Assembly: GCA_035048485.1 (NCBI GenBank)
Contig: CM068581.1
Location: 5,484,430 to 5,548,429, forward strand
Source: Pteria penguin
Lineage: Eukaryota > Mollusca > Bivalvia > Pterioida > Pteriidae
Direction of reading: 5' to 3'
Length of the DNA: 64,000 bases
Both the position numbers and the translations under genes were made by a program. Of this stretch, positions 22,301-29,259 are shown in pieces (position 1 is the first letter of the stretch; every line of letters begins with the position of its first letter). Below the pieces are notes generated by a model that searched no databases, had not been told where the DNA came from, and saw only the letters and a program-made list of their open reading frames with translations.

Positions 22301-25087
22301 TACAGCATTTAGTACTAGGTGATATTATAATACAGCATTTAGTATAAGGTGATATTATTATACAGCGTTAGTATAAGGAGATACACATATTATAATTAAG
22401 ATTCAGTGTGCTATTTGTTTATAACAAATGAATTATTTTCAACATACATTGCATTCACCTGGCTGCCCAGCACAGAAATGGTGACTTATTTGATTATTTT
22501 TAAAAATTACTACAAAATTAAGGTTGTTATCACTCACATGTATTTTGTCATAACTAATAATAGGTGTTTCCTTAAAAGTGTTAACAAAATATTAAAGGTT
22601 TTCTTGGAGATGGGCTAATTCCTAATGAAAATTATACCATTAGTAAAACCTAGGTGCAAAGTTATATTATTGGTGGCTCCTTTTAAGTTCAGAGGGAAGT
22701 TAATATCACATCAGAGGATGCAAAATTATGATTGCTTCAGAATTAGAAGTAGTTGAAAATTTCACAAATGGAAGTTTTTCTATGGTTACTAACATCAAAA
22801 TGTTGTTAGGGATTGGCACTTATAAAAGGAATGGTGGATCATGTTTACCCACAAACAGCAGCACAATCTGAAATGCCGAAACTTGGTACAGGCCTTAAAT
22901 ATAAGAAATTTCCTATCAAAGATATTAACTGATACAGCATCCAACTGTGTAGACCTAAATGCAATAAATGACCATATTAAAAAAAATTGTTATCAATATT
23001 TGATAGCAAGTGTCTGAGAAATTAAACATTAATTTCATATGGCCTTAGTTAAGACAAAGTGATGTGATATATCTGTGTGTGATACAATCATCTCATTGAT
23101 TAATACAAGGCTTTTTCTTTTAATTTTATGTGACAAGAAGCAAGTTTAACATTTATTTACAAATCTTATCTAGGAAGTGACTGATGCAGAAACGGAGTTA
23201 GATGAAGATGATCCCCCAATTGATGATTTAGCACGAGAACTCGCCACCATCCATCAGATTTGTGCTACCCACCTATCTGAACTCAGGAAACTGTCAGAAT
23301 CAAAGGTATAAATAACAAATCAGTTATCATAATAAGAAATAATACATGAAATACTAGCATAAGCAATAAATATTGATAGATTTGAAGGTTATCGGTAGTG
23401 ATGGTTTTCTGAGTGTAACATCATATACCAGTATTATGGGTGTATTTTTCTCAGATTTACGTAAGTAGAGTTCTGAATGTGTTGGCATGTTTCAGTATTA
23501 TATTTAATTACGACTGAACAAATTTAAATGTATAGATTAATGGTGCTTTTGACTCATCTCAGCCAAAGGTGCAATTGAGCTTTTATCATACTATATGGTC
23601 TATCATTGTTTGTTAACTTTTCCTTACATTTTCAACTACTTCCAAATAACATGAGGGCTTTTGATTAAACTTAGTAGATTAGGTCCCTTACATTTTATAA
23701 ATCTGTATGCTATGCCTGGCATGTAATTACTACATTCTATTTAAGCATTGATAGTCTAAGTTCATACTTTATGAAAAATGATTTTGATAGAAAAGCGAAC
23801 AGTTTCATGACCTTGACCAGAACACTTGAGGTCAAGGTTACCATGAACTGGTATGAAAAATTTTACATGCTTTTTTAGAATTGTTTCATATTTAGCAAAA
23901 GAAAGGCAGTGGGCTTATTAGGGTCCTGCTTCATAAGCAGGTGCCCTATAGTAATCACTCTGTCTGCCCGTTCATCTGTATGTCCGTCGTCAAAAACTTT
24001 AAATTGGCCATATCTAATACACTGTGACAGTCACAGGTAGAGCTTTTATATTTGGCATGTGTGTTCTTTAACAAGATTTTTTTTTGGTACCAAACTTTTT
24101 GATCATGTGACCTTTACAGTAATCTTTCATCAGCATTTGAAAAATTTTAACATTGACCATAACTATTGAACTGTAACAAATAGGGGTTTTATATTTGGCA
24201 TGTGTGTTCCTTATGATAAGACCTTTACGTTAGTTCCAGAATTTATCATGTGGCCTTGACGGTGACCTTTGACCTACATTTGAAAAACTTTAACATTGAC
24301 CATAACTATTGAATCGTTAGAAGTAGGGCTTTCATAATTGGCATCTGCATTCCTTATGACAAAACCTATCTGCTGGTACCAAATTAAGGTCAAGGTCATA
24401 GTGACAGGCATCCTGTGAGACCCTTCTGACTTTGTCAGTTTTCTAGTTATGTAATGCTATTGTTGTTTTGTTTAAAGATGAAAGTAGCTATTGAAGGGGA
24501 GTACACTGTTTGTTTGTTATATTTAGGTCTTTTGATTTCTTCTTCAGAAGTGAAGGAGGGATTTTGATGAAATTTGACAGAATTATAGTTCTCAATGACA
24601 TGGTCCCAATATGAGTATTTTTGTATTGTGGCCAGATCTGCTCAAGACTAGGTCCAGATTGGTACAAGTAGATCCAAGAGAGTATTCTTCTTTATAAAGG
24701 GAACTTTAGACATGCTGTATAGTGTCAAAGTGATTCTTCTGATTCTTTCTAATTATGTGCTGAAGGTTCTCAGGTGAACAACATAGGCCCACTTGAGCTA
24801 CTTGTTATAAACATTTCTTACATATAACCTTAAATTAATGCTGCGTAATTTCACAAAGCAATGAGTCTGAAAGTATCCAGTAAGATGTATGGTCTTAATA
24901 TCATTGTTCCTCATAATAAAGCACATGATGTGAAATGTCACAGAAAAAAATCAAATTGGATAGAAATTTGATGTAGAGTTAACTGAAAAATAAATCACAG
25001 ACTTTCTTTCATTTTCAGTCCTCACTAAAAAAGTTGGTAGCTGTTACAGAAATTCTTACTGATCACAAAAAGCGTTACATGACATGA
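4219..25087 (+). CDS. RASA1: RASA1 (p120 RasGAP) C-terminal half, nine exons, 5' part missing
   Basis: RASA1 accelerates GTP hydrolysis by Ras and so switches off Ras signalling at the membrane. Joined coding exons are 4219-4378, 7295-7437, 10917-11032, 11154-11240, 15047-15114, 15317-15405, 20495-20572, 23174-23305 and 25019-25087. They sum to 942 bases, 313 residues plus TGA. Every intron is GT-AG and all phases fit. Landmarks in this fragment are the arginine finger in STLFRATSLA (Arg61), the RYICGCLQ block, the stabilising FLR motif in SGFIFLRLLCPAILNP (Arg175) and NLANLVEFGAK (to 221). The order and spacing follow vertebrate RASA1 from the GAP domain to the C-terminus rather than neurofibromin, SynGAP or the GAP1 group. 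The N-terminal SH2-SH3-SH2-PH-C2 exons must lie upstream of the window. Introns hold many tandem arrays and a nested receptor gene on the other strand. Orthology is inferred by recall of the family, not by a search. Confidence 0.93.
4366..4514 (+). repeat. Triplicated exon end plus 5' splice site, about 49 bp x 3
   Basis: Three near-identical units start at 4366, 4416 and 4465. Each contains the exon end ATTGCAAGG(G/A)AGG followed by GTAAGTACATTTT and a TATCTGGGTACA tail. The intact donors begin at 4379, 4429 and 4478. Reading through the first donor meets an in-frame TGA at 4414-4416, so use of the second or third donor would truncate the protein before the arginine finger. The first donor is the one that keeps the GAP frame. 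Confidence 0.9.
4668..5190 (+). repeat. Dispersed repeat, family A, copy 1
   Basis: The copy begins near the GGGCCCCCCTTCATAAG block and carries the low-complexity TCTGTCTGTCTGTCCGTC run. It then has three internal modules, each with an AACTTTAACATTGACCATAA-like line and TTTGGCATGTGTGTTCCTTA. It ends near CTTTATCAGTTTTCTAGTTA. A second, diverged copy lies at 23925-24450 in the same orientation. No protein-coding frame is preserved in both, so it is non-autonomous or fully decayed. Confidence 0.75.
6155..6560 (+). repeat. Dispersed repeat, family B, copy 1
   Basis: It starts near TGTCCCCCACTTTTCGCAAA, has a TCTGTC-rich run and the AACCTTGGTCATAACTTTTT line, and ends near CTGGGGACCACATTTCTCTG. 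The same sequence is found split in two at 11742-11817 and 13206-13515, where a retroelement has inserted. The ends are roughly complementary (GTCCCCCAC and GGGGACCAC), suggesting short terminal inverted repeats. Confidence 0.75.
7295..7437 (+). CDS. RASA1: RASA1 coding exon with arginine finger
   Basis: The acceptor TATTTTCAG ends at 7294 and the donor GTAAGT begins at 7438. The exon completes codon 54 and runs to residue 101 in phase 0. It encodes STLFRATSLATTLMDQYMK; the arginine of LFRA (residue 61) aligns with the catalytic arginine finger of p120 RasGAP, which reaches into the Ras active site. TASQFVGNAVKGCIVRILE follows, a helix that packs on the GAP core. Confidence 0.94.
8650..8902 (-). 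mobile_element. tRNA-derived SINE copy, diverged
   Basis: Read on the minus strand, an A-box-like GTTTTGGCTCAATGGATCAG (8881-8900 region) and a B-box-like GGTTTTGACTCC (8841-8855 region) are followed by a tail containing CTTTCGAATGAGACAGT and CAATGCATCAGGCAGATGC. The tail matches the better-preserved copy at 53730-53970, so the two belong to one SINE family. The promoter boxes are worn. Confidence 0.75.
9120..10100. repeat. Tandem array, about 48-bp units, longer degenerate units at the 3' end
   Basis: Units contain CACCACCAAGTGAACTAA, CTGTGCAAGGCTCACCA and TTAACACTGGTC. Between 9271 and 9415 the CCAAG(T) landmarks are exactly 48 bases apart; from about 9640 the unit becomes longer, with TGGTGTGCAGCTCACA added. 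Because 48 is a multiple of three, open frames run through it on both strands, but the translations only repeat. It lies in the RASA1 intron between exons 7295-7437 and 10917-11032. Confidence 0.85.
10313..10548. mobile_element. Foldback (inverted-repeat) element in RASA1 intron
   Basis: A left arm beginning ATTCCTTA and running through TTTGATAAACGGAATGGCCG to AATATCAAACATATAT is mirrored by a right arm from ATATATGTTTGATATT to CGGCCATTCCATTTATCAAA and TAAGGAAT. The arms are about 100 bases each, diverged, around an AT-rich centre near 10410-10450. This is the form of a foldback MITE. No flanking target duplication could be assigned with confidence. Confidence 0.75.
10917..11032 (+). CDS. RASA1: RASA1 coding exon
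   Basis: The acceptor CTTTTGTAG ends at 10916 and the donor GTATGT begins at 11033. It encodes residues 102-139 plus two bases, with GPNRDHFLYFLMEMTEAIF, corresponding to the variable helical region between the arginine finger and the RYIYGCLQ block of vertebrate RASA1. The following intron is only 121 bases. Confidence 0.9.
11154..11240 (+). CDS. RASA1: RASA1 coding exon
   Basis: The acceptor ATTTTACAG ends at 11153 and the donor GTATGG begins at 11241. The exon starts in phase 2 and leaves two bases (AG) of the serine codon that the next exon completes. It encodes VLRYICGCLQRSVSAKWPQ and DDSVRTRVV, one of the best conserved blocks of the RASA1 GAP domain. Confidence 0.93.
11742..11817 (+). 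repeat. Dispersed repeat family B, copy 2, 5' part
   Basis: This is the left piece of a family B repeat (CCCCCGCTATTTGCGAAAGA, then a GTCTGTCTGTCTG run, then CACAAA). Its right piece resumes at about 13206 with ACCTTGGTCATAACTTTTTA. The intact relative at 6155-6560 has the two parts adjacent, so the 1.39 kb between them is an insertion. Confidence 0.8.
11817..13205 (-). mobile_element. 5'-truncated Penelope-like (provisional) retroelement inside a family B repeat
   Basis: The element reads on the minus strand. From its 5' side it has the C-terminal part of a reverse transcriptase (13199-12324), a 3' untranslated stretch, a repeat (12110-11922) that also occurs near 63144-63318, and a terminal segment ending at about 11817 whose plus-strand start is AAGAAAAAAGAGGAG. 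The same terminal segment stands alone as the 108-bp insertion at 54295-54402, which fixes this as the 3' end. The boundaries are set by comparison with the uninterrupted family B repeat at 6155. Truncation at the 5' side is typical of target-primed insertion. Assignment to the Penelope-like group rests on recall of the reverse transcriptase family. Confidence 0.75.
12324..13199 (-). pseudogene. Reverse transcriptase C-terminal part, one in-frame stop
   Basis: One frame runs 292 codons from 13199 to the TAA/TGA-bounded end at 12324, broken only by a TGA at 12915-12917. Motifs in order are VGIPMGTNCTPLIADLFLY (palm motif B region), TCRYLDDILVIDNL (catalytic DD of motif C), a short linker and YDKREDFGFPIVNFPY, then YGIYISQLVRFVRGC and a lysine- and leucine-rich C-terminus. 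The GIPMGTNC / YLDDIL / YDKR.DF.F..VNFP order is a recurring retroelement family in marine invertebrates that I place near Penelope-like elements. The N-terminal palm and fingers are missing at the 5' truncation. A second copy with the same C-terminal motifs is at 63319-63774. Confidence 0.88.
13206..13515 (+). repeat. Dispersed repeat family B, copy 2, 3' part
   Basis: It resumes the family B sequence at the ACCTTGGTCATAACTTTTTA line and runs through TCTAGTATAATATCA and GCTGCAGATACATGTAGACA to GGGGGACCACAAATCTCTG. It pairs with the piece at 11742-11817. Confidence 0.8.
13710..14280. repeat. Tandem array with 78-bp higher-order unit
   Basis: Short degenerate units of the form (G)GAAGCCATGGGTTGGGCCTA (24-27 bases) fill the region. 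In the middle a 78-bp composite unit is repeated exactly: GCCATGGGATGTACC recurs with offset 78 at about 13841, 13919 and 13997. Seventy-eight bases are 26 codons, so frames of about 135 codons are open on both strands, but their products simply repeat and carry no other signature. Confidence 0.88.
14582..14990. repeat. Tandem array, 32-bp units
   Basis: About 12 copies of a unit containing TATAAGCAGGATTCATGTC and ATTTTAAGTGAA lie just upstream of the RASA1 exon at 15047. Spacing is 32-34 bases. Copies differ at a few positions (CATGTC/CGTGTC, GAAATATAAG/GAATTATAAG). Confidence 0.88.
15047..15114 (+). CDS. RASA1: RASA1 coding exon with FLR motif
   Basis: The acceptor TTTTTCAG ends at 15046 and the donor GTAAGT begins at 15115. 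Its first base completes the split serine codon. It encodes SGFIFLRLLCPAILNPKSFN; the arginine of FLR (residue 175) corresponds to the residue that holds the arginine finger in place in RasGAPs. The following intron is 202 bases. Confidence 0.94.
15317..15405 (+). CDS. RASA1: RASA1 coding exon
   Basis: The acceptor CTTGTAG ends at 15316 and the donor GTAATG begins at 15406. It encodes ETPSDTASRTLKLIAKALQ and NLANLVEFGAK to residue 221, matching the end of the GAP core where vertebrate RASA1 has a near-identical QNLANLVEFGAKEP segment. It ends in phase 0. The next intron (15406-20494) hosts the nested receptor gene. Confidence 0.94.
15416..15945 (+). repeat. Dispersed repeat with TACGCCCGTC start
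   Basis: The stretch opens with TTATACGCCCGTCGTTTAAT and contains two modules with GTGTCATGACCTTGAAC and AAGGTCAAGGTCACAGTGC-like lines. It fades out near GGCTTTGTTCTTGTTG. I recall similar repeats from bivalve sequences. No intact frame or clear far-end inverted repeat was found. Confidence 0.5.
16430..16900. repeat. Tandem array, about 36-bp units
   Basis: About 12 degenerate copies of a unit such as GGCCTAGCTGGGGTAGCC followed by AGATGCAAGTGCACTTGG. It lies just downstream (3' side) of the nested receptor gene, in the RASA1 intron. It is richer in GC than its surroundings. Confidence 0.8.
17043..17839 (-). CDS. Receptor exon 2: Cys-loop, TM1-TM4 and stop
   Basis: The acceptor TTTGTAG ends at 17840 and the exon starts GAGATGTG at 17839, completing a glycine codon. 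It encodes residues 148-412 with the Cys-loop and all four membrane segments in one exon. The stop codon is at 17043-17045. The intron upstream (17840-19298, 1459 bases) carries a 44-bp array and a SINE remnant. Confidence 0.92.
17043..19740 (-). CDS. Nicotinic-type Cys-loop receptor subunit, complete, two coding exons
   Basis: This is a pentameric ligand-gated ion channel subunit of the plasma membrane. Exons 19740-19299 and 17839-17043 join to 412 residues plus stop. Residues 1-25 are a signal peptide, 26-232 the ligand-binding domain, with VWTPEILLANP near 111 and the Cys-loop C155-x13-C169 (CSLDMTYYPFDRQTC). TM1 is about 233-256, GER 260-262, TM2 263-281 (SYSITMLLSLAVFLTLVGE), TM3 292-317 and TM4 383-407. 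The GE(K/R) entry to TM2 is the cation-channel pattern. The loop C region (STNISLDYYTEHGTWYLLNT) lacks the adjacent cysteine pair of alpha subunits, so it would be a non-alpha or divergent molluscan subunit. The TM3-TM4 loop is short and has a CKCSCC cluster. The ATG at 19740 is chosen because a signal peptide follows directly. The whole gene sits antisense inside a RASA1 intron. Confidence 0.92.
17870..18200. repeat. Tandem array, 44-bp units, in receptor intron
   Basis: About seven copies of a unit containing ATATCATTGAAGACATAGCG, TACGTAATAG and TGTTCTTATAAG. CATTGAAG landmarks fall on a 44-base grid (for example 17891 and 17979, two units apart). It begins about 35 bases inside the intron from the acceptor of receptor exon 2. 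Confidence 0.85.
19063..19205 (+). mobile_element. Degenerate SINE tail
   Basis: The text CCTTTGGGTGAGAAAGT, then CCTATGTCATGGTAGACA and CATGAAAGATCCTTCACTAC, follows the order of the SINE tail at 53815-53890 (TTTCGGATGAGACAGT, CCCGTGTCACGGTGGGCG, GTAAAAGATCCCTCAATG). The tRNA-like head is not recognisable. It lies in the receptor intron. Confidence 0.6.
19299..19740 (-). CDS. Receptor exon 1: signal peptide and N-terminal binding domain
   Basis: It encodes residues 1-147 and the first base of codon 148, ending at TGGAATCCAG. The next bases on the minus strand are GCAAGT, a GC-type donor. No GT donor nearby keeps the frame: the GT at AAGTCG is poor and the one at TCGTAAAT gives the wrong phase. 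Joining at the GC donor gives WNPGDVISASC, as expected for the family. Confidence 0.9.
20495..20572 (+). CDS. RASA1: RASA1 coding exon
   Basis: The acceptor CCTTTACAG ends at 20494 and the donor GTGAGT begins at 20573. It encodes 26 residues (222-247), ESFMEVINPFIVQNKSRMIT then FLDKLA, matching EPYMEGVNPFIKSNKHRMIM-type sequence of vertebrate RASA1. Both ends are phase 0. A frame of about 100 codons on the opposite strand overlaps it and is judged accidental. Confidence 0.93.
20600..22395. repeat. Tandem array, 30-bp units, about 59 copies
   Basis: The unit is ATACAGCATTTAGTATAAGG followed by TGATATTATA, with AGATATTATA and CTAGGAGATA variants. It starts about 30 bases past the donor of the RASA1 exon. 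Thirty bases are ten codons, so minus-strand frames encode a monotonous TKCCIIISPY repeat. Composite blocks also recur: the run with TACTATGAGATAACAAATAC appears near 21530 and again near 21740, pointing to block duplications. Confidence 0.93.
22396..23173 (+). other. RASA1 intron, no feature seen
   Basis: AT-rich intronic sequence between the 30-bp array and the next RASA1 exon. No repeat, RNA gene or coding segment could be supported. Confidence 0.6.
23174..23305 (+). CDS. RASA1: RASA1 coding exon, C-terminal helix
   Basis: The acceptor TTATCTAG ends at 23173 and the donor GTATAA begins at 23306. It encodes 44 residues (248-291): an acidic stretch (ETELDEDDPPID) and DLARELATIHQICATHLSEL, corresponding to the DLSRDLAALHEICVAHSDEL helix of vertebrate RASA1. 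Both ends are phase 0. Confidence 0.93.
23925..24450 (+). repeat. Dispersed repeat, family A, copy 2
   Basis: It shares with 4668-5190 the CATAAG(C/T)(A/G)GGTGCCCTATAG start, the TCTGTCTG run, three modules with TTTGGCATGTGTGTTC, and the AAATTAAGGTCAAGGTCAT to TCAGTTTTCTAGTTATG end. It lies in the last RASA1 intron. Confidence 0.75.
24480..24815 (-). repeat. Dispersed repeat fragment ending in the CTCAGGTGA / AGGCCCACTTG terminus
   Basis: At 24767-24810 the text TTCTCAGGTGAACAACATAG, GCCCACTTGAGC resembles, in reverse orientation, the start of the long repeat at 39696 (CAAGAGGCCCAAGTGGGCCT ... GCTCACCTGAG). The rest of this stretch shows no other match in the window. It is probably a member of the same broad repeat group. 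Confidence 0.5.
25019..25087 (+). CDS. RASA1: RASA1 last coding exon and stop
   Basis: The acceptor CATTTTCAG ends at 25018. It encodes SSLKKLVAVTEILTDHKKRY then MT and a TGA at 25085-25087. Vertebrate RASA1 ends with a similar LKKLLAITELLQQKQNQYTK tail, a few residues longer. Confidence 0.92.
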   Translation, partial: SSLKKLVAVTEILTDHKKRYMT

Positions 25088-25432
25088 TGATCCTTATCCC
25101 AGAAGTTTGGCTAGACGATACTATGGTTACAGTACCATAATTACCAGGGTTCTGAGCCACTGGCATACTGAAATCCCTCAATAGGTTTTCTTGAGGCAGC
25201 TAGATGTTGGGTGCATCCAGTTGGCTGGCCCACAGATGCATCATACTAGACACAACATATGAAGTTTTATTTGAATGCACAAAGAAGGGGGAACTAATTT
25301 ACATTTAAGTAAATGGATTTTATCTTGTCACACCACAGAGTGTAATGTCATTCAATGATTACAGATAATCGTTATCAGTCTTGTTTCAATTGTTTTTCTA
25401 AAATTTGAATATACATTGTATTTTAAAATACC

Positions 25433-25438
25433 AATAAA
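25433..25438 (+). promoter_or_regulatory. Likely RASA1 polyadenylation signal AATAAA
   Basis: A canonical AATAAA lies 346 bases after the RASA1 stop codon, followed within 60 bases by T- and GT-rich sequence (TGTATTTTCTTATG, GGTTTTTGTGTT). This would give a 3' UTR of about 370 bases. Other AT-rich candidates exist, so the choice is tentative. Confidence 0.5.
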
Positions 25439-25439
25439 G

Positions 25440-26050
25440 AAAACTCACTTTTTATGCATGTATTTTCTTATGATTGTCAAAAGGTTTTTGTGTTATTGTA
25501 GACAGCAACGAATTCAATGATTAACAAAATAAAATACCAGCAGTCATAAAATGTACCATAGCAGATGTTCATCCAAAATTTTCATATACACATGTCAATG
25601 AAATCAAAATCAGTTCTATGTACAAATTAGAATCAGCAAAAATCAAAAGTTTTTGATAATAAGAGGTAAAACTTTCATGATTATTTTGATGAAGCATATA
25701 CTGTTTACACTTACACTATGTATTTCATTTTATTGTATTCATTTAAACTTTTTTTAGGATTAACAAATTGATTGTAGTACCTTACTGTAATCAGAATTTC
25801 CCTGTCAGAAAACCCTGTAAAATATTGTCAAGAAAACAAGAATTATTACTGTTTTGTATTTTCATCCCAAATTCAAGTTCACATTTCCTTCCCTTATGCA
25901 GCATCTGAGGTATGTACATCTTCCATCAGTTTTCAGATAATCAATTTGTCACAAAACTATTGTAAATTTAGACATTGCAGCAATTAATTTTTTATACAAT
26001 AATCAACATGTTTATGAAACTTTTGTTGAAAAGTAATAAGAGAAGCACTT
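25440..26050. other. Intergenic, no feature seen
   Basis: AT-rich sequence between the likely RASA1 polyadenylation site and the 54-bp minisatellite. Part of it could be distal RASA1 3' UTR. Nothing coding is supported. Confidence 0.5.
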
Positions 26051-26064
26051 CTTTATGTGAATAT

Positions 26065-27178
26065 CTGTAATGGTGATGAGAGTTAGTGCAGGCTTGAAGA
26101 CACTCCATTATATACCATGTGTAGTAGTGATGAGAGTTAGTGCAGGCTTGAACACACTCCGTTATATACCATGTTAGTGCGGGCTTGAAGACACTCCATT
26201 ATATACCATGTGTAGTGGTGATGAGAGTTAGTGCAGGCTTGAAGACACTCCATTATATACCATGTGTAATGGTGATGAGAGTTAGTGCAGGCTTGAAGAC
26301 ACTCCATTATATACCATGTGTAGTGGTGATGAGAGTTAGTGCGGGCTTGAAGACACTCCATTATATACCATGTGTAGTGGTGATGAGAGTTAGTGCGGGC
26401 TTGAAGACACTCCATTATATACCATGTGTAGTGGTGATAGTTAGTGCAGGCTTGAAGACACTCCATTATATATCATGTGCAGTGGTGATGAGAGTTAGTG
26501 CAGGCTTGAAGACACTCCATTATATACAATGTGTAGTGGTGATGAGAGTTAGTGCGGGCTTGAAGACACTCCATTATATACCATGTGTAATGGTGATGAG
26601 AGTTAGTGCAGGCTTGAAGACACTCCATTATATACCATGTGTAGTGGTGATGAGAGTTGGTGCAGGCTTGAAGACACTCCATTATATACCATGTGTAGTG
26701 GTGATGAGAGTTAGTGCAGGCTTGAAGACACTCCATTATATACCATATGTAGTGGTGATGAGAGTTAGTGCAGGCTTGAAGACACTCCATTATATACCAT
26801 GTGTAGTGGTGATGAGAGTTGGTGCAGGCTTGAAGACACTCCATTATATACCATGTGTAGTGGTGATGAGAGTTAGTGCGGGCTTGAAGACACTCCATTA
26901 TATACAATGTGTAGTGGTGATGAGAGTTAGTGCGGGCTTGAAGACACTCCATTATATACCATGTGTAGTGGTGATGAGAGTTGGTGCAGGCTTGAAGACA
27001 CTCCATTATATACCATGTGTAGTGGTGATGAGAGTTAGTGCAGGCTTGAAGACACTCCATTATATACCATATGTAGTGGTGATGAGAGTTAGTGCAGGCT
27101 TGAACACACTCCATTATATACCATATGTAGTGGTGATGAAAGTTAGTGCAGGCTTGAACACACTCCATTATATACTTC
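26065..27178. repeat. Minisatellite, 54-bp units, about 20 copies
   Basis: The unit joins GATGAGAGTTAGTGCAGGCT, TGAAGACACTCCATTATATA and CCATGTGTAGTGGT. Copies are 54 bases apart (for example ATGAGAG at 26221 and 26275) and nearly identical. Since 54 is 18 codons and the unit lacks stops in some frames, a plus-strand frame of 370 codons and minus-strand frames of up to 244 codons stay open. The products are pure 18-residue repeats, with no signal peptide or upstream exon, so they are treated as by-products. Confidence 0.93.
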
Positions 27179-27179
27179 T

Positions 27180-29025
27180 CATGGTTGTAGCTCTGTACTC
27201 TGTACAAAATTTGAACTTCAGGATCCAGTTAAAAAAGTATGTGTTACCCAGACTGGGGTTTCTGGTTAAAAAGTTGCCACCGCAATATGACATATGAAGG
27301 TATTATTTAGCTCATCTTGGCCAAAAGGATTCAAATTTCTTCTAACAAACTCTTGATTTTCAAAGGGGAGATAATTTGGCAAGTAAGAAACATAATTATT
27401 TAAATTTGTAGAGTTTTCTGCTCCAGAATAACTGGGCCATTTTCAGTCAATGTTGACATAAATCATTTTTGGGTATAAGGATTCAGATTTTTTCAGTTTA
27501 AGGGCTACACTGTTTTCAAAGGAAAAATAATGTGGAAATTGTAAAAGCATGAAATGAAGCTATTCAAGTGAAAAGTTTTGCCATGAGTTAACAGGAGGTA
27601 ATGAGTAAATAAACAAATAAAAACCATTTACCTAAGTTGTATCTTTTTCATAGATCCATTTTTTCGGTGTAAATCAGAATTTATTTAAAGTGCATTAAAA
27701 GTTGTAATCATTACGAAGTTCATGTTTTAAAAGTTGCAAAGAATTTATGCCAAGTGTAAGAAAATATGCATGTATTTACTTTACTGTTTGTGAAAGTGTG
27801 TCATATTGCAATTTTCTATGGCTATTATTGCTTAATTTTGACAAATTAAGACATGGATGAAGTGAAGAGTAACATAGTGTATAGTTGTCCATCTCATATG
27901 AACAATGTGGCCCATGGGCCTTTTGTCATAAGTACAATTTGTCCCTTTGTCATATGCTGCAGTGGCAACCAAGTCACACTTAATTAAAAAAAAAATCATC
28001 AATTCTGGTGACTTGACCATTGCATCCTCACCATTGGATCATAGATGTTGGAATACAGTGATTTAAAGAATATTATCAAAAGTAGAAACGTTTACCATCA
28101 CAAGTCTAAATACAAATATATTTGATATCTTGTCTTTAAAGAAATTTTTTTTTTCATTTATGTCATTAAGCACAGTATATGGTATTTTGTAATTTCTTAA
28201 AGACAATCATTATTAGGAAGTAGAGTTTCATGGCTGCTTGGGAAATTCAGTATGTGATTCATTAGAATGTATGGAGCAAGGGAAACCAATGTGTCAATCA
28301 ACAAATATTCATGTGTCTTTTTTAGTATACCTGAGCCCTAGTGAGCTTATGTCATGGTGTGCTGTCTGTTGTCTGTAAACCTTTCACATTTCCAACTTCT
28401 TTCCCAGAACTGTTGAAAAGATATCGATTAGACTTGTTGGGGACGAAGTGTAAAGGTCACCTATGTATTTGTTTTTTAGCCAGATTCATCAAAGTGTGGA
28501 TCCAGGGCAGGACAACATAGACCCAAGGGGGTACCTTCATTTGACAAACCTCGTCTTGGGACCAGCTGCATAGATTAACAACACAAATGCATCAGATTGT
28601 TCCAAAAGGGGTGTCTTAAGAAGTATTGATGTTTTTTGGTTCCATTCTGTAATCAAACTATTGATGCTTTTTGATATCTTTTTTGACTTTAACAGGTAAT
28701 TCCTTTGATTTTTTTTATGGTAGGTTGCTCATAACATGTTAAATTTGTAAATTTTATCTGATTTTATTTAAATGAATAGGAATTAAACAAAAGGAATACA
28801 AACATAATTTGAAATAAAAAGGGTAAACTAATTGTATAGGCGGGTTTCATAAATCAACAAACTGAATGCACCATAGTGGTCTAGAAATGTGCAGTAAGAA
28901 GTGTTGCTGTTTTTATTCCAGTCTGAAATTGCATTTTGACACTTACTTGGACTTGTTTGTGCCAATTTTAAAACGTTTTATTTGATTTTCATTGGGTATT
29001 AGTGACTGTGTATCAGTATGATGAA
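27180..29025. other. Intergenic with faint repeat remnants
   Basis: Near 27308 (TAGCTCATCTTGGCCAAAAG) and 28330-28570 (CCTGAGCCCTAGTGAGCTTA; ACAACATAGACCCAAGGGGG) there are short resemblances to ends of the CAAGAG/CTCACCTGAG repeat group. No gene is supported. Confidence 0.45.
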
Positions 29026-29250
29026 GCCGGTCTGGACTAGTGGAGAAGGTGCTTGGCTCGTGATCGAGAGGTCCCGGGTCCGACTCCCGCCCTGGGCACA
29101 CCGGTGTTCTGTCTTTTGGATGAGACAGTCAAAACTGAGGTCCCGTGTCATGGTAGGCGTGGCACGTTAAAAATATTCTGATACATGCTTAAGTTTCTTA
29201 CGTGTTTAAGGTCTTCTGGTGAGCAATATAGGCCCATTTGGGCCTCCTAT
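29026..29250 (+). mobile_element. tRNA-derived SINE head with a foreign tail
   Basis: The head GCCGGTCTGGACTAGTGGAG carries the A box and GGGTCCGACTCCCGCC carries the B box, followed by the SINE body CTTTTGGATGAGACAGTC and GTCCCGTGTCATGGTAGGCG. After GGCACGTTAAAAAT it departs from the copy at 53730 and ends in GGTGAGCAATATAGGCCCAT and TTGGGCCTC, the terminus of the CAAGAG repeat group. Degenerate pairing in the acceptor stem argues against a working tRNA gene. Confidence 0.8.
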
Positions 29251-29259
29251 TTCTCTATG

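Noticed and set aside
26185..27297. 370-codon open frame on the plus strand
   Set aside because: It is a by-product of a 54-bp tandem repeat whose length is a multiple of three; the product is an 18-residue repeat with frames open on the other strand too.
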